DNA of 54,592 nucleotides from Verrucomicrobiota bacterium (GTDB taxonomy: Bacteria > Verrucomicrobiota > Verrucomicrobiia > Limisphaerales > UBA8199): positions 1 through 54,592 of the forward strand of contig PSRM01000055.1 of assembly GCA_003176045.1 (NCBI GenBank). Reading direction: 5' to 3'. Within the stretch, counting starts at the first letter, position 1. Each line of letters begins with the position of its first letter. The notes under the pieces are model-generated. The model was not told the DNA's origin. It was given only the letters and a program-made list of their open reading frames with translations, and did no database searches. Below are positions 33,965 to 42,532 of the stretch, in pieces. Position numbers and translations under genes: made by a program.

Positions 33965-36190
33965 AAGCCCCCATTTTTTCCGCAACAGCCACTCTGAACC
34001 CAAACAGCCGAGGACCAGGCTCAGCGTCCAGAGGTTCAGGCCGGCGGGGCGGCGCATTTGCTTGCCTTGGCGGACTTGCTCGATTTTGGCTTTGATCTTT
34101 CCCACCAATTCGCCTGGATCACGGCAATCCTCGACTTTCATGGCCAGACCATCACTCACACTGGCCCATTGACGTAGGCTCTCCATGTTGCGGCCTGTGG
34201 TCTGAAACTCGATGTTGAAATCGCGAATTTCTACTGGCCGCGAAGCGATAGGCACCTTTTGGCCATCGGTTACAGTAACATTGTAGATACCTGCCTTCTC
34301 GGCGCGGAATTTAAAATCAACGGGATGTAAAGGCTCCAGTTCGACGACTTCTTCGTGCAGCAAATTCTTTTCCGCGTCTTCAACGCGGGCAAAGAATTGG
34401 CGGGCGGTTTCGGTAAGGTTGCTGGGGTTGGGCTGTTTTTCCAGAATGACCTGAACATCCATTTGTGGGCGTAATTCCTGGTCCGCCAATTCAATTGAGA
34501 CGTCCTGGCGGCCAACTTCGCTCAGGTAACGGAAAAGCTGCCGCCAAAAACGGTCGAATTGCTGTGGTTCTCCGTCCTTTGCGAGGCGCCAACGCCACAA
34601 ATTCTGCACACTTAACACCGCCGAGAGTCCTGCGCCATATCGTTGAGCAGCCATCAGAATGCGGCGGCCATGGGGTCCATCGTCATTTTGATGCACCGCC
34701 CAAGTCTGGGCGCCATGTTTGGCGGCATCCACGCGACCGTACTGCGTGAAAGTGGGAAGTTGCGCCCAGGCCTCCGCCACGGGCCGGTCGTCGGCGATCT
34801 CGAATATCGGGTTGTGGAGGGCGTCATCGGTAAGCTGGATGCGGAAGGGGCGATCCAGGCCTTCGACTCCTGAATTGCCCGCAAAGACCACGGGCAGGAG
34901 CTGCTCCAATCGGCTCCGTTGCCAGGAGGAATCGAAGGTGGCGGCTCCCCCAATCATCAATAGGCCGCCACCGAGCTCGCCACAAAAGCGCGCCAGCACG
35001 TCCTGCTGCGCCTGAGTGAGATCGGAAGGACGCAGATTTGACAGCACCACCACCCTAAAAGGGGCAAGCTCTTCCAGTGAAGTGGGAAAGCCATTCATGA
35101 ATTCGCCTGCGCTCTCGACATTCTGGCGGAAAACAGACCGGCTCGAAGTGCGCGTCAGCCCGGTCATTTTAATGGTTTGATCGTTGCGCAAAGCGAGGCC
35201 GATGAATTTGTAGTCCCAGGTGAGCGCGCCTTGAATGTAAAGCACACGCAGCTCTTTTTCGTCTGAAATCCGCACTGCCGTATTGGCCGACAGGTTCACG
35301 CACTTCAGGCCCGAAACGTTCGGCGGCAGAAGTTGAACGGAATAATTATGAACACCTTGCTTATCCTCCGTGACCTGAAAATTTTCCAGCCACGAACGCG
35401 AGCCTTTGCCTGGAGTGACGCTCTTCCGCTGGGACATCTGACCATCGCGAAAGAGAACTAGATCAAAGGGCGGCATGTCGTCAGTGTTCATCATTTCAAG
35501 ATGCGCGCTCACGCCAAAACCTGTTTTAGTTGTGACTGTGGGAGGTGCTTCAATTTCGCGAAGCGAAAGAGTGCGGACGCCCATGTCGCTTCCGAACCCC
35601 AAGCCGATAAAGGGAATCTGCGAGTCCATGAGTGAACTGAGAGCACGGGTATTGTCCACGCTCTCGTTAACGATGCCGTCAGTCAAGGCGACTACGGCCA
35701 GAGGAGGTTGAGCGGATGTTGAGAAAGCCTGGGCAATCGCGCCGCCCAGGTTTGTTCGCTTGCCATTCGGAGCAGCCGATTTCAGTTTAGGGCCGTCGGC
35801 TGCCTCAGCGGTTTGATCGAACAGCATTGCCTGGACCGACATTCCCGCGGACTTCAGCGCGGGCAGCAGGCGGTCGCCAAGAAAGGAGAGCGCCTGGTTG
35901 TAGCGGGTGGTGTTGCGCTCTTCCAATGACATGCTTTCGCTGCGATCAACCAGAACAACGACGGAGCGAGACGCGGCGGCGGGTGGTTCCCGCGTCGTCC
36001 AGATCGGGCGGGAGACCAGAAAGATGAGCAGTAGCAGGGCAATAACTCGCAGCGCGGCTAGTGCGAGGGTTCGAGTAAGCGACAGCCGGCGCCGTCTCCT
36101 CAGCCATACCGACAGTCCGATTGCCAATGCACCCACGGGCAGACCAATCTGCCAACCGAGTGGATATTCAAATGTGATCAACGCTGTCAT
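33959..36190 (-). CDS. membrane VWA protein with glutamine-amidotransferase-like segment
   Basis: 743 residues. Two N-terminal TM helices (about 11-29 and 42-61), a VWA domain starting VVVLVDRSESMSLEE (metal-site DRSES 82-86), then ALTDG, and a GATase1-like segment around residue 400 (LAPFRVVVLSNL, FCGELGGGLLMIGGAATF). A third beta-rich part precedes a last TM helix near the C-terminus (LWTLSLVLGCLGSEWLL). The domain order matches large Verrucomicrobia/Planctomycetes membrane proteins encoded beside BatA-like and MoxR genes. Predicted to sit in the cytoplasmic membrane with the VWA and GATase-like parts on one face. The function is not established; the GATase-like part has no visible Cys nucleophile in the usual GGG-Cys position. 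Confidence 0.85.
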   Translation of the reverse strand: MTALITFEYPLGWQIGLPVGALAIGLSVWLRRRRRLSLTRTLALAALRVIALLLLIFLVSRPIWTTREPPAAASRSVVVLVDRSESMSLEERNTTRYNQALSFLGDRLLPALKSAGMSVQAMLFDQTAEAADGPKLKSAAPNGKRTNLGGAIAQAFSTSAQPPLAVVALTDGIVNESVDNTRALSSLMDSQIPFIGLGFGSDMGVRTLSLREIEAPPTVTTKTGFGVSAHLEMMNTDDMPPFDLVLFRDGQMSQRKSVTPGKGSRSWLENFQVTEDKQGVHNYSVQLLPPNVSGLKCVNLSANTAVRISDEKELRVLYIQGALTWDYKFIGLALRNDQTIKMTGLTRTSSRSVFRQNVESAGEFMNGFPTSLEELAPFRVVVLSNLRPSDLTQAQQDVLARFCGELGGGLLMIGGAATFDSSWQRSRLEQLLPVVFAGNSGVEGLDRPFRIQLTDDALHNPIFEIADDRPVAEAWAQLPTFTQYGRVDAAKHGAQTWAVHQNDDGPHGRRILMAAQRYGAGLSAVLSVQNLWRWRLAKDGEPQQFDRFWRQLFRYLSEVGRQDVSIELADQELRPQMDVQVILEKQPNPSNLTETARQFFARVEDAEKNLLHEEVVELEPLHPVDFKFRAEKAGIYNVTVTDGQKVPIASRPVEIRDFNIEFQTTGRNMESLRQWASVSDGLAMKVEDCRDPGELVGKIKAKIEQVRQGKQMRRPAGLNLWTLSLVLGCLGSEWLLRKKWGLS

Positions 36191-36195
36191 GACCG

Positions 36196-36298
36196 GAAAC
36201 CCGAAGTCCGAAAGCCGAAGCCCGAATCAAACCCGAAATCCGAATTGCCAAAGTTACCCTCTAACTTTCGGGCTTCGGATTTCGGATTTCGGATTTCA
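36196..36298. repeat. paired inverted heptad tract, CCGAAAT/ATTTCGG unit
   Basis: 36196-36248 (ACCCGAAGTCCGAAAGCCGA...) and 36266-36298 (TTTCGGGCTTCGGATTTCGG...) facing each other across 17 bp. It fills the spacer between the DUF4175-like and VWA genes. Confidence 0.85.
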
Positions 36299-36302
36299 CC
36301 AC

Positions 36303-38867
36303 TCATTTCTCAGAAAGCTTCTCAAAATATTTCTGTATTCGTCCGCGATAAGCGGGCGGCAGGTGCGTGGGGTCAATGTTCGTGACCTCCGGTTTGTCCT
36401 CTTTCTTGGCAAGTTGCTGGGCGGTTTCGAGCGAAAGGCTCTGCAGCGCGGACATCAGCTTTTTGAGATTCGCGGCTTCGAGCGGGGTTTTCGGTTTCAG
36501 CAACTCGTCGAACTGCAGGAGGATGGAGTTGATTTGATCATTGTTGCCTTGGCGGGTGTTCATGCCATTGCGAAGGTCCTGGAGGGCCTGGTGGGCCTGT
36601 CTGGCCTCGTCCTGAGGAGATAGACCGCGTTCGCTCTCCAGTTGACGAATGAGGCTATCGAGTTCAGCCATTCCCTGGCTAAAGCTTTCGTCGGCGTTCG
36701 GCTTCAGAGCATCGTTCTGCTGGGCCATTTGGAGTGATTTCGGCTGGCTCTCGGTGAAGGCCTTGCTAACCTTTCCAAGGCCATCACGCGCCTGGCCGGC
36801 ACGCGCTTCCTTGTCCTGCTCCTCTTCAGCATATTGCAGTTGATTTAACCGGGAGTTCAGTTCGGCGCGCTTCTGGTCACTGAGCGAGTCGCGCAAGGCA
36901 GGTCCAAACGCGTTACGGGTCGGGTCCTGTTCGGCGGTGCTCTTAAGCTGGTCCAACGTTTTGCGCGAAGCCTCAATCTCTTTTTGCAGTTGCGCCTCCG
37001 ACATTCCCGAATTGGTTTTGGAACGCCCGTCGAATGCCGCGATTTCCTGGTCCAACATCTGTTTGAGCTTGTAAGCGTCAGCGAGTTGCTGATCGGCCGC
37101 CTGGCCTTTCATGGAATCATTTAATTTTTGCAGGTTTTGCGTTGCCAGATGGGTTGCATTCCGGGCGTCCGGGCTCTTGCGTTGCAGCGAGTCGGCTGCG
37201 TTGTTCATACCTTCGCGTGCCTCGTCGGCTGGCAGTTGCAGGGGCGAAAACGCCTGCGGATGTTGTTCGCGAAAATCTTCGAATTTTTGTTGTAACTGCC
37301 GCTCCTGATCCGCAAGCCGCGAAAAGTCCGAACGTTGAGCGGCGCGGGCCTGCTGCTCCAGAGTCTTTTGCTGTTCGAGAGTCTGGCGGACGAAGTCCTG
37401 GGCGGCTTTGGATTCGTTGCGGAACTCGGCCATCTCCTTGAGCTTGCTCGACGCGTCCGCCACCGGGGTTGGCTCCTCATCTTGCTTTTGATCTTCAAAT
37501 GATTTGGGATTATCCGTGATAGCCTTTTGGAATGACTTGCGCGCCGCGGCCAATTCCGAAAGCGCACTGCGCTCCTTGTTTCGAGCGTCGTTCATGGAAT
37601 TGTCCTGCAGCAAACGGCTGGCGCGGTCGAGTGATTGCTCGGCCTTTGCCAGATTGTCCAAGGCCTCTCCGATGGGCTTGTTCTCGAGTTCGCCGGCCAT
37701 CTGCGCATACAAGTGCTGAGTGGAATCGCCCAGATCGCCTTCGGCCTCGGATAATTTTTTCCGGTCCTGTGCCTGTAGCTTTTCGCCTACGGGTGGCCGT
37801 TGGATGTGTTGATGAGTTTGGCGGATGACGTGCTGCTGTCGATTGATGAGCGAGGAAAGTTCACTGAGGAAGCGGTAGGCCTGGCCGGTTTCGCCTCCGG
37901 GCAGTTTCAGAATGTCTTCGCGGAAGGGGCGAACCTCCAGGAAATAAACTTCGGATGCGTAAGAATCATTTTTTTCAGTGCTGGCTTTGGCGTAGTAGGT
38001 CATCACGTCCCAGTCGGAGAGTTGAAGCTCATCAAGGTAGAGAGTTGGTTGATAAACAGCATAGCGCGGCTCAGACGGTGGCGGCAGCTTGTGCTCAGCC
38101 TCGTCGGAGCCATTGATGGCCGAGAACCAGTTGATCTGGTCCAGCGTTTGGTTGGCGGCGGCTTCAATTTGCAGCGGCACTACATCCACCTTGGTCACTC
38201 GAAGGTCAGTGCCTGGATCAGTGATTCGCACTTCACCCCAGGCCTGATTTTGCTCGACGTTGTTGGTCGGGGGTAGCCCAAGATCGAGAGCCTTATCGTT
38301 GTGAGCGGCGGAGTTGTTCTTTGCTATTTGGGCGGGTGCTTTAAGCCGCAACCAGGGTGAGTAATGGGCATACAGAAAAATTGTGGCGGCAATGGTCGCC
38401 AGGAAGACAAGAAAGTGCGCTCGGGTTCGGTATTCGTTGAATGGATGCTCAGGCGTCTTTTTTGCGAGAACAGACTGTGTTTGTTTCGCGATCCGGCGGG
38501 CAAAGGATTCGGCCTGAGCCTCGGGTGGATGGCCTTCCAGATGAACCAGTGTGTTGAGCCGATCCAAGAGGCGCTTGTCAACTTTTTCGAGCGCTGCCGC
38601 CAGCCACGGGCGGGCAGGCGAGGCGGAAGCGATCGTAATGAGCAGGACCGTCCAGGTGATGATTCCCGCCGCCGCCAGGACGACGTACAAGGTGATTGCG
38701 ATAGGTTTGCTTGCGATGACGCCGCCGAGAATCGCGCCACCCATCAGAATTATGCCGAAACAGAGGATCGTGCCCAAAAGCAGGCTCTCACGCACGAAGC
38801 GAAGCCATTTCCAACGGAACTCAGCCCGATTCAGGCTCGTCTCGACCACTGTGAAACGGAAATTCAC
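36303..38867 (-). CDS. DUF4175-like coiled-coil membrane protein
   Basis: 854 residues. Two N-terminal TM helices (about 29-52 and 55-80), a third hydrophobic segment (about 152-170), then a beta-rich part (VTKVDVVPLQIEAAANQT), and from about 340 to 800 a highly charged Gln/Ala/Glu/Lys-rich coiled-coil region (LEQQKTLEQQARAAQRSDFS, RLADQERQLQQKFEDFREQH). C-terminus DPTHLPPAYRGRIQKYFEKL, a motif I associate with the DUF4175-type proteins of these operons. The start ATG overlaps the stop of the preceding BatA-like gene by 4 bp (ATGA), indicating coupling. Likely a membrane-tethered scaffold; function unknown. Confidence 0.82.
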   Translation of the reverse strand: MNFRFTVVETSLNRAEFRWKWLRFVRESLLLGTILCFGIILMGGAILGGVIASKPIAITLYVVLAAAGIITWTVLLITIASASPARPWLAAALEKVDKRLLDRLNTLVHLEGHPPEAQAESFARRIAKQTQSVLAKKTPEHPFNEYRTRAHFLVFLATIAATIFLYAHYSPWLRLKAPAQIAKNNSAAHNDKALDLGLPPTNNVEQNQAWGEVRITDPGTDLRVTKVDVVPLQIEAAANQTLDQINWFSAINGSDEAEHKLPPPSEPRYAVYQPTLYLDELQLSDWDVMTYYAKASTEKNDSYASEVYFLEVRPFREDILKLPGGETGQAYRFLSELSSLINRQQHVIRQTHQHIQRPPVGEKLQAQDRKKLSEAEGDLGDSTQHLYAQMAGELENKPIGEALDNLAKAEQSLDRASRLLQDNSMNDARNKERSALSELAAARKSFQKAITDNPKSFEDQKQDEEPTPVADASSKLKEMAEFRNESKAAQDFVRQTLEQQKTLEQQARAAQRSDFSRLADQERQLQQKFEDFREQHPQAFSPLQLPADEAREGMNNAADSLQRKSPDARNATHLATQNLQKLNDSMKGQAADQQLADAYKLKQMLDQEIAAFDGRSKTNSGMSEAQLQKEIEASRKTLDQLKSTAEQDPTRNAFGPALRDSLSDQKRAELNSRLNQLQYAEEEQDKEARAGQARDGLGKVSKAFTESQPKSLQMAQQNDALKPNADESFSQGMAELDSLIRQLESERGLSPQDEARQAHQALQDLRNGMNTRQGNNDQINSILLQFDELLKPKTPLEAANLKKLMSALQSLSLETAQQLAKKEDKPEVTNIDPTHLPPAYRGRIQKYFEKLSEK

Positions 38868-40987
38868 GCCCTCTCCTTTCGGGCCTCTGCCAGCGCCATT
38901 TCAAGGAGCAGGAAGACCAACCCTGCCAAAACCATCCACCACCACAACCGCTGTTGCAAGATGGCAGAAGCGGAAAGGTTGGCCAACTTGGGTTGAACGG
39001 GTGAAACACCCGCCCTGGTCTGATATTTCCAGACGCGCATTGCATCGGGCGATTCGCTAAACACCAACTCGGACTCTTTTGGAGAGGGGTTAACGCTGAA
39101 GACCTTCGCAACTTCCGAATGTTCATCGTAAGCCAGGTCGTATAGGCCGGGGTTGGAGGGCATTCGGACTTGCACATGGCCTTGATCTACCGGGGCGCGA
39201 AGAAGCTCGCGATTAGCATCCCGGAGCACGGCTTCACGCGCATTGGAGCCTGTCGGCAACTGGATCAACGCGATCTCTGCCGGCTCGAAACTTGTGGGGG
39301 TGGGGTCTTCAGCCCGGGCAGCTTGAAGCGCCAAATCCAAAAAAGGAATGAACGTTTGATGGATGGGCCATGAACTATGCTCGCGATCCATGCCGAACGC
39401 GGCGACAAACAGCTTTCCTTGGAGCTTTTGGCTCTGGAAAAAGAGGCCCGCGCCTCGTTCGGAGAAGATCAACGGCATCGCTTGCGGGGCTTTTAAGCGA
39501 GCATATTGCCACACTTTGATGTCCATGAGGTTGCCGTAATCAGGGGAGAGAAATGGATGAAAGATAGGATGGCTCGAAAAAACGAATTGAAACTTTTCGG
39601 GATTCTCTTTCGACGCAGTCACAGTCCCCTCCGACTCGAACCCAAGCTCGCGCAGGAAGCCTTCGACTGAGGGGGTCAACCGATTCACCAGCAGCAGCAC
39701 GCCGCGCCCGTTGGCGAGATAGCGCCAGAGTAGTTTTCGAGCTTGCGAAGATTGCAGGTAGCTGCTCTCGATGCACAGGACGTCAGCATCTGATGACAGA
39801 GCAGGCGTCTCGCCTGTGCCTTCATTTGGAGCTGCTGCCGGGACTGGCACTGTCCCATAGGGCAGGCGGGACGCCTGCCCTACATTTTCCTCCAACTCGG
39901 CTGATAGATTGGCCGGATCCAGCATCCGAACGGCCCACTGGCCGCGCATAATCTCCGGGGAAAGCGCCAATCGCAACCAGGGAGATTGAGCCAACAAAGC
40001 CACTTTGCCTTCGACAACCGGTGCGAGCGAAAAGAAGACGCGATTGTCTTCCGCCAAGGCATCCGGCTTTCCGTCCACAGTTACGCCCCCGCGCAGCCAA
40101 GCGGTCGGCGATGCTTCCCATTGCGCCTGTAAAACAATCGATTCCGGGGCCTTTTCCAAATCCACAGTCCGATTGAATATCAATTGCCCGTTGGCGCGCA
40201 GGGCAACGTTGGCGCTGGTAGCCGGACCGGTATGGCCGAGCTTGACGGTGAAATTGATCAAGGATTTGTCCCCAAGAAAAATCCGCTGCGCGCGAGGTTC
40301 GGACAACCACAGGTTGGGTAGGGCAGGGGATGGCGCCTTCGGAAGTTCCACTTCCATGTCGCGCAGGAAGGGAGGAGTGTTGACGTTTTCAGTCCATTGA
40401 TTTTCCTGACTATCGCTGAGGAACACGACTCGCTTTTTTTCGCCGAGTGAATTGGCCAGCAACGAACTGGCCTGGCGGAATGCGGCCAGGAACGAGCCGC
40501 GCTGGTGAGAGGGCTCCAATTCCCGCAATTTTTGCCGGGCGGACTCGCGGCTGTCCGCGAACGTCACCACTATCTGTGGACTGGAAATCAATTCGATCAC
40601 GGCAACCTGTATGGAAGGACCCACGTTGTCCAAGTCCGTCAGGATACGCGCCTTGTCGCGGGTGAAGCCGCCACCCGCCTGATGGCTTAAAGTGTTATCG
40701 AGGATATAGACGCGGCTCTCCTGGATGGGTGCTGTGTTAGCTCCTCGAAGGAACGGCCACGCGAACGCGCCTACAACCGCAAGCAGCGCCAGAACGCGCA
40801 ACGCAAACAGCAACAGGTCGCGAAGCCGCATCGGACCCTGGCGCGGCTGGGGTTGGTCGTCCAGAAATCGCAACGCCGAAAAGCGAATAAGATGTGTTTC
40901 CCTCTTCCGGCGCAAATGAAGCCATATCGGCGCCACCACCGCCAGCGCGGCAAGCCAGAACCAGGGATTGAGGAAGGAGAGCGGCAT
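38864..40987 (-). CDS. BatA-like membrane protein with VWA-type region
   Basis: 707 residues. N-terminal BatA-type signature: MPLSFLNPWFWLAALAVVAP, IWLHLRRKRETHLIRFSALR, then a second TM (about 60-82). A VWA-like segment follows (RVYILDNTLSHQAGGG, DSRESARQKLRELEPS, KRVVFLSDSQENQW), with the metal-site pattern weaker than in canonical VWA domains. A central beta-rich part and a final TM helix (LWWWMVLAGLVFLLLEMALA). Residues about 372-403 (NVGQASRLPYG, VPVPAAAPNEG, TGETPALSSD) are translated from an inserted repeat (39797-39882). Coupled to the DUF4175-like gene by overlap. Confidence 0.87.
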   Translation of the reverse strand: MPLSFLNPWFWLAALAVVAPIWLHLRRKRETHLIRFSALRFLDDQPQPRQGPMRLRDLLLFALRVLALLAVVGAFAWPFLRGANTAPIQESRVYILDNTLSHQAGGGFTRDKARILTDLDNVGPSIQVAVIELISSPQIVVTFADSRESARQKLRELEPSHQRGSFLAAFRQASSLLANSLGEKKRVVFLSDSQENQWTENVNTPPFLRDMEVELPKAPSPALPNLWLSEPRAQRIFLGDKSLINFTVKLGHTGPATSANVALRANGQLIFNRTVDLEKAPESIVLQAQWEASPTAWLRGGVTVDGKPDALAEDNRVFFSLAPVVEGKVALLAQSPWLRLALSPEIMRGQWAVRMLDPANLSAELEENVGQASRLPYGTVPVPAAAPNEGTGETPALSSDADVLCIESSYLQSSQARKLLWRYLANGRGVLLLVNRLTPSVEGFLRELGFESEGTVTASKENPEKFQFVFSSHPIFHPFLSPDYGNLMDIKVWQYARLKAPQAMPLIFSERGAGLFFQSQKLQGKLFVAAFGMDREHSSWPIHQTFIPFLDLALQAARAEDPTPTSFEPAEIALIQLPTGSNAREAVLRDANRELLRAPVDQGHVQVRMPSNPGLYDLAYDEHSEVAKVFSVNPSPKESELVFSESPDAMRVWKYQTRAGVSPVQPKLANLSASAILQQRLWWWMVLAGLVFLLLEMALAEARKERA
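39797..39882. repeat. repeat element inserted in frame in the BatA-like gene
   Basis: The outer arms GCAGGCGTCTCGCCTG (39797-39820) and CAGGCGGGACGCCTG (39859-39882) are inverted relative to each other, and the second contains its own small stem (GGCAGGCG/CGCCTGCC). The translation GQASRLP...GETPALS is a peptide I recall as a translated repeat in Verrucomicrobia proteins. The frame is kept open. Confidence 0.8.
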
Positions 40988-41022
40988 AGCTCAAGTCGGA
41001 ATCTGCAAACATCCGGCACCCA

Positions 41023-41206
41023 AAACCAAACACGCGTGCCGCAAACACCAAACACCCACTTCGCAAACACCAAACACCAAACACCAAACTCCAAGGAAAC
41101 ACCAAACACCAAACGCCAAACTCCAAGCTCCAGTGCGCGCTATTAGCTGTTGGTGATTGGTGTTTGGAGCTTCTCTGGTGTTTGGTGTTTGGTGTTTGGT
41201 GTTTAG
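41023..41206. repeat. paired inverted heptad tract, ACCAAAC unit (BatA-DUF58)
   Basis: About a dozen ACCAAAC-type units at 41023-41135 face GTTTGGT units at 41150-41206 across about 14 bp of unique sequence. The stem would be among the longest in the window. The short frames here that read GVWCLVF are translations of the tract, not genes. Confidence 0.9.
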
Positions 41207-41247
41207 CATTTTATCCGGGTTCATCTGTGTTTATCCGTGGTTAATCC

Positions 41248-42165
41248 TCATTTGAGCCGTTTGCGTTCATTCAAAAACATAGCCAGGGCACGCCAGGGGC
41301 TTTCGTCCGTTCGTACCACGCAATGTGGCATCTCCAGCGAACGGAATAAATCGCGGTACGCGGCCATGAAGCTATTGAAACGCGCGAGGTAATTCTCACG
41401 TGCCAGGGCAGGGGCGACTATGCGGCGCATCCCGGTCTCCAAATCCTCGAAGATTTCTGGATCATCAAAGGGGAATTCCAGTTCATCACGATCGAGCGTT
41501 TGAAAAATAATTACCTCGTGTCCGTGAAAACGCAGTTGCTTGAATCCAAGAGCAACCTCCTCCGATGGCTCCAGTAAGTCTGAAAAGAACAGGATCACGC
41601 TGCGGCGGTGGACCAAGCGGACTGTATGATCGAGCAGTTGCACAAGGCGGGCTCCGCCGGCAGCCTGAAGTTGGTCCAATTGGCGGAGCATCAGCCCAAA
41701 CTGATTGGGGCGCTGCGAGGGCCGGATGAACTGTGGCGCGCCGCCCAAGCCGTCGAGGCTCACCATGCCCGCCGCGTCATTCTGCTTCAGAAGAAACCAC
41801 GTCAGCGCGGCGGCAACGATGCGAGCGCACTCAAGTTTGGAACCCCAGGCGTTGCGCCCGCGATAGCTCATCGAGGCGCTCGTGTCGCAAACGATATAGA
41901 ATCGTGCGTTGGTTTCCTGCATGTACCGTTTGATGCAGAGCCGGTCGCTCCTCGCGTAAAGCCGCCAGTCCAGGTGCCGCAAATCGTCCCCGGGCTGGTA
42001 ATTACGATAATCGCTGAACTCAACGCTGAACCCGTGGAAAGGGCTGTCGTGCAGGCCGCTCAGGAATCCTTCCATCACGTACCGAGCCTTGAAATCCAAA
42101 CCCTCCAAGGCAGCCAGCAGCTTGGGATCGAACTGCGAGGAGACAAAAGGAGGAGCGGCGTCCAT
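41248..42165 (-). CDS. DUF58 protein
   Basis: 305 residues from ATG 42165; the longer frame (to 42243) translates the ACCAAAC tract as VFGVWCLVF and is rejected. DUF58 signature: DFKARYVMEGFLSGLHDSPF, then HGFSVEFSDYRNYQPGDDLR, HLDWRLYARSDRLCIKRYMQ and the VWA-like FYIVCDTSASMSYRG. DUF58 proteins are encoded directly downstream of MoxR ATPases, as here, and are thought to be their VWA-type partners. No TM segment. It is bracketed on both sides by paired ACCAAAC/GTTTGGT tracts. Confidence 0.92.
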   Translation of the reverse strand: MDAAPPFVSSQFDPKLLAALEGLDFKARYVMEGFLSGLHDSPFHGFSVEFSDYRNYQPGDDLRHLDWRLYARSDRLCIKRYMQETNARFYIVCDTSASMSYRGRNAWGSKLECARIVAAALTWFLLKQNDAAGMVSLDGLGGAPQFIRPSQRPNQFGLMLRQLDQLQAAGGARLVQLLDHTVRLVHRRSVILFFSDLLEPSEEVALGFKQLRFHGHEVIIFQTLDRDELEFPFDDPEIFEDLETGMRRIVAPALARENYLARFNSFMAAYRDLFRSLEMPHCVVRTDESPWRALAMFLNERKRLK

Positions 42166-42194
42166 AGAGCAATCAGCACAGACTGGTAATAACT

Positions 42195-42532
42195 GAAACA
42201 CCAAACACCAAACACCAAACACCAGAGAAACTCCAAACACCAAATCTCAAAAGACTAAGACGCGTTAGGTGAGCTCGGCAGTTCGGAGCAAGGCCTCGCA
42301 TTAGCACCGTGGCTTTAGCCCGGTGCAGAATCGGAGCGGAATGTAGAAGCCGTTTCAACGGCTTATCCGATAATCCGGCAAACTGTTGAAACAGTTTGCC
42401 TGACCCAAACTCGGCCTTGCACCGGGCTAAAGCCACGGTGTTAATGAGAGGTGAGCCAACATCGAAGGCCACCGGCTTGGTGCTTGGAGCTTGTTGTTTC
42501 TCTGGTGTTTGGTGTTTGGTGTTTGGTGTTTT
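42195..42532. repeat. paired inverted heptad tract, ACCAAAC unit, enclosing a palindrome (DUF58-MoxR)
   Basis: 42195-42246 (ACCAAAC)n and 42481-42532 (GTTTGGT)n. About 35 nt at the outer ends are identical as reverse complements, including a shared CCAGAGAAAC junction. The 235-bp core holds a REP palindrome (42305-42440). The right tract abuts the MoxR stop codon. No gene is seen in this 366-bp spacer. Confidence 0.9.
42305..42440. repeat. REP palindrome with perfect 22-bp outer arms
   Basis: The outer arms CACCGTGGCTTTAGCCCGGT (42305-42326) and ACCGGGCTAAAGCCACGGTG (42419-42440) are perfect reverse complements. Inner stems: AGCCGTTTCAACGGCT and GGCAAACTGTTGAAACAG with CTGTTTGCC. The CACCGGGCTAAAGCC motif is a pattern I recall as a widespread repeat in this phylum. 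Confidence 0.9.

Noticed and set aside
40737-41224. Overlapping minus-strand frames reading VFGVWCLVF
   Set aside because: They translate the ACCAAAC/GTTTGGT tract and its surroundings; the period-7 peptide follows from the DNA repeat and no family pattern is present.
42166-42243. N-terminal extension of the DUF58 protein
   Set aside because: The extra 26 codons are repeat-derived and precede a good ATG at 42165 that starts the normal family sequence.
41023-42532. CRISPR array
   Set aside because: The repeated unit is only 7 bp, copies are contiguous without unique spacers, and no cas genes are nearby.
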